NCBI GenBank assembly: GCA_964604565.1
Contig: CAZRZN010000059.1
Coordinates: 1-19,441 of the forward strand
Source of the DNA: CAZRZN01 sp964604565
GTDB taxonomy: Bacteria; Pseudomonadota; Alphaproteobacteria; Rhodobacterales; Rhodobacteraceae
Direction: 5' to 3'
Length of the DNA stretch: 19,441 nucleotides
In this document: positions 13,714-19,441 of the stretch, in pieces
Layout of the letters: every line of letters begins with the position of its first letter
Numbering within the stretch: the stretch's first letter is position 1
Notes under the pieces: model-generated
Told to the model about the DNA's origin: nothing
What the model saw: only the letters and a program-made list of their open reading frames with translations
Databases searched by the model: none
Program-made: the position numbers and the translations under genes

Positions 13714-14172
13714 ATGACACTTGATGAGACGGACCGGCGTATCCTGCGGGTGATTCAACGCAAGGGTCGCATTTCGAATGCCGACCTGTCCGAGGCGGTG
13801 AACCTCTCCGCGTCGGCCTGTCACAGGCGCGTTCAGCGGCTGGAGGAGGAAGGCTATGTGCGGGATTACGTTGCCTTGCTGGACGCGCGGCGACTGGGTC
13901 TGTCCACCACGGTCTTCGTCGAGATCAAACTGACCGCGCAGGCGGATGAGGTGCTGGTTGCCTTTGAAAAGGCGGTGGCCCGCGTTCCGGACGTGCTGGA
14001 ATGTCATCTGATGGCCGGCACCGCCGATTACATTCTGAAGATCGTCGCAGAGGATACAGAGGATTTCGCCCGCATCCACCGCCAGCATCTGACCCGTTTG
14101 CCCGGTGTCGCGCAGATGCAAAGCTCTTTTGCACTGCGCACGGTATTCAAGACAACCGCGCTGCCGGTCTGA
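13714..14172 (+). CDS. Lrp/AsnC-family regulator, probable activator of ald
   Basis: A 152-residue protein with the family's two-part layout. The N-terminal helix-turn-helix (LDETDRRILRVIQRKGRISN to ~50, with LSASACHRRVQRLEEEGYV) is followed by the RAM effector-binding/oligomerisation domain (~65-140, with DVLECHLMAGTADYILKI). I start it at the ATG at 13714; the frame is open to 13642 but the extra 24 residues precede the family's usual N-terminus and cover palindrome site 2. Divergence from ald makes an alanine-responsive regulator (AldR/BkdR-like) the best guess. The effector is inferred from the neighbour only. Confidence 0.9.
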   Translation: MTLDETDRRILRVIQRKGRISNADLSEAVNLSASACHRRVQRLEEEGYVRDYVALLDARRLGLSTTVFVEIKLTAQADEVLVAFEKAVARVPDVLECHLMAGTADYILKIVAEDTEDFARIHRQHLTRLPGVAQMQSSFALRTVFKTTALPV

Positions 14173-14346
14173 GCGGCGTAAAAGCCAACTTGGTCGTGTA
14201 ACCGACCCCTGCCGCATTTCCGACAGGACCGATATGGCCATCTTGCGCCGTGCCCCAGAAGTCCGGGAAACGCGCTGACGACTTGTGGCGTGGGTCCGCG
14301 ACCGGGGTGAAGGGCACGCACCGGTCAGTGCATCCGTCAAGGGGGA

Positions 14347-14505
14347 TCAGCTCTTGGGATGGTCGTCATATTCGCCTGAAAGGATCCGCTGCGCATCACC
14401 CTCGGGGTCGTCATATTGGTTGGAGCGGATGGTAAAGACGAAAAAGGCCAAGCCCAGCCCGCCCAGGACCAGCGATATCGGGATCAGATATGTCAGGATG
14501 TTCAT
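14347..14505 (-). CDS. ccoS: cbb3 oxidase assembly protein CcoS
   Basis: A 52-residue protein beginning MNILTYLIPISLVLGGLGLA: one membrane helix followed by a short polar tail containing NQYDDPEGDAQRIL. The hydrophobic helix and the Q-Y-D-D-P-E-G-D-A-R-I-L pattern are the CcoS signature. In Rhodobacter, CcoS is needed for inserting cofactors into the cbb3 oxidase. It starts 15 bases after the ccoI stop codon with AAAAGGAG in the gap, and is the last gene of the ccoGHIS operon. The 173-base space to the convergent lrp-type gene shows no clear terminator. Confidence 0.92.
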   Translation of the reverse strand: MNILTYLIPISLVLGGLGLAFFVFTIRSNQYDDPEGDAQRILSGEYDDHPKS

Positions 14506-14520
14506 CTTTCCGCTCCTTTT

Positions 14521-16707
14521 TCAGCGAAGTCGCAGGGCGTTCAACGAGACGGTAATCGAACTGGCCGACATGGCGAGGGCCGCGATAAGCGGCGAACACA
14601 ATCCCGCCACGGCCAAGGGGACCGCGATTATGTTATACCACGTCGCGATGGTGAAATTTTCCCGGATGCGGCGTGTCGCCTTGCGCGCGGTGCGCACCGC
14701 CTCGGGGATGGGCGAGAGGGAGCCACCCAGCAGGACGATGTCGGAGGCCACACGCGCCGCGTCCAACGCCGAGGCCGGCGAGATCGAGACATGCGCCGCC
14801 GTCAGGGCCGCCGTGTCGTTCAAACCGTCACCGACCATCAGGACATGGCCACCCTCACGGCTTATGGCGTCGATCCGGGCTGCCTTTTCCTGTGGCAACG
14901 CCTCGGCCGTCCAGTTTTCGATGCCCAGTCGATTTGCGAGCGCCTCGACCGCCGGGGTCGTGTCGCCTGACAACAGGACCAGTTTCAGCCCCGCGTCCCG
15001 CAGGGCGTTCACGGTCTCCTCGGCACCGTCGCGCAGCCGGTCGGTAAAGGTGAAGGGTTGCGCGGGCTGATCGCCCACGCGCAGCCATGCGGCGGTCTGT
15101 GTGGTGCCGTTCCCACCGACCCAGCCCGCGCGGCCCAGCCGGACCTGTTGGCCCTGCCAGATACCCTGAGTGCCGTAGCCCGGGACCTCTGCGATCTCTT
15201 TCACCGTGGCGGGCCGGATGCCTGCCTCCCGCGCGGTAACCGTCAGCGATTGCGACAGCGGATGGCTTGACCCTTCGGCCAGTGCCAGCGCGATCTCCAG
15301 ATCTCGGCGGGTGAAATCGCCTTCATTGGTCAACTCCGGGGTGCCCGCCGTCAGCGTGCCTGTCTTGTCGAAGACCACCGTATCGACCTGGGCCAGACGT
15401 TCCAGCGCCGTGGCGTGTTTGATCAGCAGGCCCCGTTTGAACAGCCGGCCAGAGGCGGCTGTGGTTACCGCCGGGACGGCCAGACCCAGAGCACAGGGGC
15501 AGGTGATGATCAGCACGGCGGCGGCGATGTTCAGCGCGATCCGCAGATCGCCCGAATAGGCCAGCCAACCCAGAAAGGCGAGCGCCGACAGGATATGCAC
15601 CCCCGGCGCATACAGTTTGGCCGCACGATCCGCGAGGGACGTGTAGCGAGAGCGGCCCGACTCCGCGATGGCCACCAGATCCGCCATGCGGTGCAAGGAG
15701 GTGTCGCGGCCCACGGCCGTCGCGCGCAGGGTCAGTGGACCGGTCAGGTTTACCTCGCCCGCGCTGACCGACTGGCCCGGCGCGGCATGGACGGGCAGCG
15801 TTTCTCCGGTCAGCAGAGAGCGGTCGAGTTCGGATGTCCCCTCGACAATCTCACCGTCGACGGGCATGCGCCCGCCCGGACGCACGCGGATCAGATCACC
15901 CACGGCCAACGACCCGACCGAAACCTGTTCTTCGCTCCCGTCGGTCAGACGCCAGGCGCGCGGCACTTCCAGCGCGGCCAGTTCTTCTGCGGCGGACCGG
16001 GCGACAGAACGCGTTCGGTGATCCAGATAGCGGCCTGTCAGCAGGAAAAAGGTCAGCGCGATGGCCGCGTCGAAATAGGCGTGTTCCCCCGAAAGCGAGG
16101 TTTCCCAAAGCGACGTGCCGACGGCCAGCAGGATCGCAAGGCTGATCGGCACGTCCATGTTGAGACTGCGTGCCGAGAGGGCCGTCCATGCGTTGCGAAA
16201 GAAGGGCATCGCGGAAAAGCCGACCGCGGGCAGCACGATGGCAGCGGAAATCCAGTGGAACAGGTCGCGCGTCGGCCCCTCCGCCCCCGACCAGACGGCG
16301 ATCGACAGCAGCATGACGTTCATCGCCGCGAAGCCTGCCACCGCAAGGCGCATCAGCAGGTCACGCCCGGCCTTGTCCGTTTGCGTGGCCGAAAGCGCCG
16401 TGCTGTCGAGTTCATGCGCCTCGTAGCCCGCAGATTGCACTGCCGGAATCATGTCGGCGGCGACCACGTCAGGGTCGGCCTCGATGCTGACCCGTTTGAG
16501 AGTCAGGTTCACCCGGGCGGAATGCACCGTGGGCAGTGCGTTCAACGCGCGTTCGACCTTGGCCATGCAGGCGGCGCAATGGATCGTCGGCAACGACAGG
16601 ACGATATGCGCGTCCGCCGCGACCTCCCGTGCGGCCAGAGCTTCGGCAGCCGGGGCGGCCGAACAGGCCGGGCAGGCCGAGGCCGGGGGGCGCAGGGTCG
16701 CGGTCAT
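14521..16707 (-). CDS. ccoI: Copper-exporting P1B-type ATPase CcoI (FixI)
   Basis: A 728-residue membrane ATPase that moves Cu(I) toward the periplasm for the binuclear centre of cbb3 oxidase. In order: CPAC (12-15), a heavy-metal domain with HCAAC (43-47), eight expected helices, TGE (300-302) in the actuator domain, CPC (403-405) in the metal-binding helix, phosphorylation site DKTGT (447-451), SHP (481-483), GDGLND (626-631), and the late-helix residues YN (691-692) and MSASS (713-717). All catalytic motifs are intact. I start at the ATG at 16707, one base after the ccoH stop; the frame extends to 16758 but that lies inside ccoH. CtpA/CopA is the alternative family member, ruled out by the cco neighbours. 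Confidence 0.95.
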   Translation of the reverse strand: MTATLRPPASACPACSAAPAAEALAAREVAADAHIVLSLPTIHCAACMAKVERALNALPTVHSARVNLTLKRVSIEADPDVVAADMIPAVQSAGYEAHELDSTALSATQTDKAGRDLLMRLAVAGFAAMNVMLLSIAVWSGAEGPTRDLFHWISAAIVLPAVGFSAMPFFRNAWTALSARSLNMDVPISLAILLAVGTSLWETSLSGEHAYFDAAIALTFFLLTGRYLDHRTRSVARSAAEELAALEVPRAWRLTDGSEEQVSVGSLAVGDLIRVRPGGRMPVDGEIVEGTSELDRSLLTGETLPVHAAPGQSVSAGEVNLTGPLTLRATAVGRDTSLHRMADLVAIAESGRSRYTSLADRAAKLYAPGVHILSALAFLGWLAYSGDLRIALNIAAAVLIITCPCALGLAVPAVTTAASGRLFKRGLLIKHATALERLAQVDTVVFDKTGTLTAGTPELTNEGDFTRRDLEIALALAEGSSHPLSQSLTVTAREAGIRPATVKEIAEVPGYGTQGIWQGQQVRLGRAGWVGGNGTTQTAAWLRVGDQPAQPFTFTDRLRDGAEETVNALRDAGLKLVLLSGDTTPAVEALANRLGIENWTAEALPQEKAARIDAISREGGHVLMVGDGLNDTAALTAAHVSISPASALDAARVASDIVLLGGSLSPIPEAVRTARKATRRIRENFTIATWYNIIAVPLAVAGLCSPLIAALAMSASSITVSLNALRLR

Positions 16708-16708
16708 G

Positions 16709-17173
16709 TCAGTCGGCCACCGTGATTTGCAGGCGTTGCTCGAACGGTGTGCCATCAAGCGCGGTCGCGTTCAGCCACAGATCCCAGTTTCCCGGTCGCA
16801 GGGTTTCATACGCCACATATGCGTGCCCGTTGAAGGCGAAGTCCGGCACCACGTCGTCGCTGACATTGGTCGGGCGCCCGACCTTCGCCGACAATGTGCC
16901 CGCCTGCACTGGGCGTCCGTCCTCATCGGTGATCGACAGGACCAGTCGATCTTCCTCCAGCCGTGCGTCTATGTCCCAGCCAAGCGCCTCTTGGGCGGCG
17001 CGGCGGCTGTCGAAGGTCTGGCTGGAGATATAGGAGTTCGCGGTCTCAAGACCGGGAAATGTCCGCACCGCGCTGAACGCGAGCACAAGGTTCACGCTAA
17101 TGATGACCGCGAATGCGCCGCCGAAAATGCCGAGAGCGTGCCAGCCGGTCAGCCTGAATTCCTTTTTGGTCAT
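16709..17173 (-). CDS. ccoH: cbb3 oxidase assembly protein CcoH (FixH)
   Basis: A 154-residue protein with a short cytoplasmic start (MTKKEFRLTG), one membrane helix at ~11-33, and a periplasmic beta-rich domain ending RPGNWDLWLNATALDG, as in FixH. CcoH associates with the assembling oxidase and with CcoN, and is required for stable cbb3 complex. It overlaps ccoG by one base (TGATG) and is followed by ccoI after one base, so translation is tightly coupled. Confidence 0.92.
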   Translation of the reverse strand: MTKKEFRLTGWHALGIFGGAFAVIISVNLVLAFSAVRTFPGLETANSYISSQTFDSRRAAQEALGWDIDARLEEDRLVLSITDEDGRPVQAGTLSAKVGRPTNVSDDVVPDFAFNGHAYVAYETLRPGNWDLWLNATALDGTPFEQRLQITVAD

Positions 17174-18609
17174 CAGTTGTCTTCCCTTCCATTGAAGATC
17201 GTATCTGTATAGGCCCGGTCGCCGTTGGTCAGGTCCTCGACCCAGAAACGGAACTCGGTGCGTTCGGATTGGGCAGGCTCCGCCCCGCTGGGCGCAATCA
17301 CGTAGACCCGTTGCAAAAAGGTCTCGTTCGCGGGCACCGTCACGGTTTCATATGGCGTGCCCTCCAGTTGGACCCGCAGGGTCGGATCCCCCTTCAGCGT
17401 GATGCGGAAGGGGCGGTCCTCACCATGCTTGTTGAGCAACCGCACATCATAGGTATTGCGGATGGACCCGTCTGACAGGGTGACATAGGTCGGATTGCGG
17501 ACCGGGGCCACGGTCATCTCGATCTCGGGCTGGATGAACAGCGCGAACACGAGGCCGAGTCCGACAATGGACCAGAGCGAAGTGTAAAGAATGGTGCGCA
17601 CGCGAAAGACATGTTGCCAGACCGGGCGCGGCGCGGCGCCGGCCCGTTCGCGCGGTTCGTCCGAAAGGGCAAGATAATCAATCAGGCCGCGCGGTTTGCC
17701 GATCTTTTCCATCACTTCGTCGCAGGCGTCGATGCACAGCGCGCAAGTGATGCATTCCATCTGCTGGCCGTCGCGGATGTCGATGCCCATGGGACAGACG
17801 TTGACGCAGGCCATGCAATCGATGCAATCGCCAAGGTTTTCCGCCCCCTCTGCCTTTCGGTGCTTGCCGCGCGGCTCCCCACGCCAGTCGCGGTAACCCA
17901 CGGTCAGGGTTTCCTCATCCACCATGGCCGCCTGGATGCGGGGCCATGGGCACGCGTAGATGCAGATCTGTTCCCGCGCGAAGCCGCCGAAGACAAAGGT
18001 GGTCAGCGTCAGGATCAGCATGGTCGTATAGGCGACGGGATGGGCGTTCAGCGTCACCAGATCGCGCAGCAGCGTCGGCGCGTCGGCAAAGTAAAAGATC
18101 CACGCTCCGCCAGTGGCAAGCCCGATAAGGAACCAGACAGTCCATTTCGTGAACCGCAGGCGGGCCTTGCGGAAATCCAGCTTTTTCTGCCGGTGCAGAC
18201 GCAGTCGGGCGTTACGATCGCCCTCGATCCACCGCTCCACCAGAATGAACAGATCGGTCCAGACCGTCTGCGGACAGGTATAGCCGCACCAGACGCGCCC
18301 CAGCGCAGAGGTGAACAGGAACAGGCCCAAACCCGCCATGATCAGCAGGCCGGCGACGAAATAGAATTCATGGGGCCAGATCTCGATCCAGAAGAAAAAG
18401 AAACGGCGGTTGGCCAGATCCAGCAGAACCGCCTGATCGGGCAGTTGCGGGCCGCGGTCCCAGCGGATCCAGGGCGTGATGTAGTAGATGCCCAACGTCA
18501 CGATCATGATGACCCACTTGAGGTTGCGGAAGCTTCCGCTGACCCGTTTGGGGAAAATCGGTTCTCGGGCGGCGTAGAGGGACGGCGCGGGGGAATTGCT
18601 GTCGGACAC
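17173..18609 (-). CDS. ccoG: cbb3 oxidase accessory iron-sulfur protein CcoG (RdxB/FixG)
   Basis: A 478-residue polytopic membrane protein with two [4Fe-4S] motifs, C262-C265-C268-C272 (CIDCMACVNVC) and C286-C289-C292-C296 (CITCALCIDAC), preceded by several helices and the WCGYTCPQTVW motif (107-117). The C-terminal third is an Ig-like periplasmic domain typical of FixG. CcoG is a cupric reductase that supplies Cu(I) for CcoI. The start is GTG (18607-18609); GGAG lies about 10 bases upstream. It is the first gene of ccoGHIS, behind an FnrL-like box. Confidence 0.94.
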   Translation of the reverse strand: MSDSNSPAPSLYAAREPIFPKRVSGSFRNLKWVIMIVTLGIYYITPWIRWDRGPQLPDQAVLLDLANRRFFFFWIEIWPHEFYFVAGLLIMAGLGLFLFTSALGRVWCGYTCPQTVWTDLFILVERWIEGDRNARLRLHRQKKLDFRKARLRFTKWTVWFLIGLATGGAWIFYFADAPTLLRDLVTLNAHPVAYTTMLILTLTTFVFGGFAREQICIYACPWPRIQAAMVDEETLTVGYRDWRGEPRGKHRKAEGAENLGDCIDCMACVNVCPMGIDIRDGQQMECITCALCIDACDEVMEKIGKPRGLIDYLALSDEPRERAGAAPRPVWQHVFRVRTILYTSLWSIVGLGLVFALFIQPEIEMTVAPVRNPTYVTLSDGSIRNTYDVRLLNKHGEDRPFRITLKGDPTLRVQLEGTPYETVTVPANETFLQRVYVIAPSGAEPAQSERTEFRFWVEDLTNGDRAYTDTIFNGREDN

Positions 18610-18673
18610 GGGGGAATCGCTCCGTTAATGTCTGGTTTGGATCTCGTTCTCACAGAGCGTGTGCCGCGAAGCT

Positions 18674-18687
18674 TTGACCTGCATCAA
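18674..18687. promoter_or_regulatory. FnrL/FNR-type box upstream of ccoG
   Basis: TTGAC-CTGC-ATCAA on the plus strand (TTGATGCAGGTCAA on the ccoG strand) differs from the FNR consensus TTGAT-N4-ATCAA at one position. It lies 65 bases upstream of the ccoG start codon, fitting class II activation with a start point near 18639. FnrL-dependent expression under low oxygen is the expected control for cbb3 assembly genes in Rhodobacterales. Confidence 0.75.
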
Positions 18688-18703
18688 TTTCTGAATTTCA
18701 TAC

Positions 18704-19441
18704 TCAGCTTTTCCGCGCCTCGCGCCGCAGCCAAGTGAGAAACGCTTTCAGCGGCGCGCGTGGCAGGCCGGGCCGGGTGACCATGTGATAGCCTTTTTCA
18801 AGCCGGTCCTCGAACAGTTTGCGCAGCCGCCCCGCCTGGACATCCGGCTCTGCAAAGACCCCGGCAACGATGGCGACGCCCTGACCGGCGCGCGCGGCCT
18901 CCAACATCAGATTGCCGGGCAGCGCGGTAAAGCCAAGGCCCGCGTCGCGGTGGACGCCGTGGCGGGCGAACCAGTCGGTGGCCTCGTTGGTGCCCAGTTC
19001 CTGCAACCAGTGATAGTCGCGCAGATCGGCCGGGGATGTGATTTCCCGCAGACCGACAAGTGACGGCGCCGCGACCACCACGATCGGAGAGCGGATCAGC
19101 GGCTCGGACTCGAGCCCCGGCCAGTCGCCGTCGCCGTAGCGCAGGGCCATGTCAAAGCCGCCCGGTTCCAGCGGCTGCACCTTGGAGGACGGGTCGATCA
19201 TCAGGTCGATGTCCGGGTGCCTTTCCCGGAACCCGTTGAGCCGCGGCATCAACCATGCGGCGGCAAAGGTGGGCGTGACCGAGATCTGCAAGGGACGGGA
19301 GGCATCCGCCCCGGTCAGCGCATCGACGGTCTGCGAGATGTTGCCGAATGCCTCGACCAGACTGCGCGCCAGTGTCTCGCCCTCGGGCGTAAGGATGAGT
19401 TGCCGTCCAGATCGGTCCAGCAGCGCAACGCCGAGATGCGA
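18704..19441 (-). CDS. LysR-family regulator (GcvA-like), N-terminus beyond the right edge
   Basis: The minus-strand frame is open from the window edge for 245 codons to a stop at 18704-18706, so the gene is partial. The first visible residues, SHLGVALLDRSGRQLILTPE, are the end of the LysR winged helix-turn-helix. The rest is the effector-binding domain, including LQISVTPTFAAAWLMPRL and GGFDMALRYGDGDWPGLESE, a pattern typical of the GcvA/AmpR-like branch. It reads toward ccoG with a 94-base gap containing the FnrL-like box. The TTG codon at 19289-19291 is internal and not a start. The target genes are probably on the other side, outside the window. Confidence 0.9.
   Translation of the reverse strand, partial: SHLGVALLDRSGRQLILTPEGETLARSLVEAFGNISQTVDALTGADASRPLQISVTPTFAAAWLMPRLNGFRERHPDIDLMIDPSSKVQPLEPGGFDMALRYGDGDWPGLESEPLIRSPIVVVAAPSLVGLREITSPADLRDYHWLQELGTNEATDWFARHGVHRDAGLGFTALPGNLMLEAARAGQGVAIVAGVFAEPDVQAGRLRKLFEDRLEKGYHMVTRPGLPRAPLKAFLTWLRREARKS

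Noticed and set aside
15415..16725. 436-codon plus-strand ORF opposite ccoI
   Set aside because: The ccoI protein on the other strand has every P1B ATPase motif; the antisense product is Arg/Gly/Gln-rich and arises from high G+C codon bias.
16708..16758. Upstream extension of ccoI
   Set aside because: It lies inside ccoH; the ATG one base after the ccoH stop gives the normal coupled start.
17611..18738. 375-codon plus-strand ORF opposite ccoG
   Set aside because: ccoG has both iron-sulfur motifs in the expected places; the antisense frame shows no domain.
1..19441. CRISPR array, defence island, prophage or tRNA genes
   Set aside because: I saw no regularly spaced direct repeats, phage or defence genes, or tRNA cloverleaf in reading the window; the only mobile DNA is the IS21 remnant and possibly the 88-bp inverted-repeat element.

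Overview
The window looks like chromosomal DNA of an alphaproteobacterium of the Rhodobacterales (Roseobacter/Paracoccus relatives). The clues are high G+C coding sequence, ccoGHIS preceded by an FnrL-type box, a divergent ald/lrp pair, many CUT2-type sugar ABC transporters, and an intergenic hairpin element of a kind I associate with this order. All assignments come from reading the sequence and from memory of the families; no database was searched.

Left edge (1-578): no intact gene. The last ~200 bases carry the 3' end of an IS21-family istB gene, lying directly against the 3' end of the next gene.

Transport operon (579-9949): a minus-strand LacI/GntR-type repressor gene is divergent from a plus-strand run of eight genes. 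These are tandem ATPase, permease and binding protein (cassette 1), then single-domain ATPase, permease and binding protein (cassette 2), then an SMP-30/gluconolactonase-type hydrolase and a GlcG/HbpS-type protein. Two identical palindromes, GTTACGGGTAAC, bracket a TTGACA promoter in the divergent gap and resemble the operators of E. coli GntR. The cassette 2 binding protein resembles Vibrio LuxP, the AI-2 receptor, over most of its length, and several of the ligand-contact residues I remember for LuxP are kept. A LuxP-like receptor feeding an ABC importer is the most interesting item here. Intercistronic hairpins follow both binding-protein genes and precede the second one.

Gene-poor stretch (9950-10843): visibly less G+C-rich, with a perfect 18-bp inverted repeat, a 42-codon ORF and a possible 5' leader with an intrinsic terminator just upstream of a ytoQ-family gene (10844-11293).

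Metabolic genes (11435-14172): a Nu-class-like glutathione S-transferase, alanine dehydrogenase, and a divergent Lrp/AsnC regulator that probably controls it.

Respiratory assembly genes (14347-18609, minus strand): ccoG, ccoH, ccoI and ccoS, which mature cbb3-type cytochrome oxidase. An FnrL-like box sits upstream of ccoG. The neighbouring upstream gene is a LysR regulator that runs off the right edge; the structural genes ccoNOQP are not next to this operon in the window.
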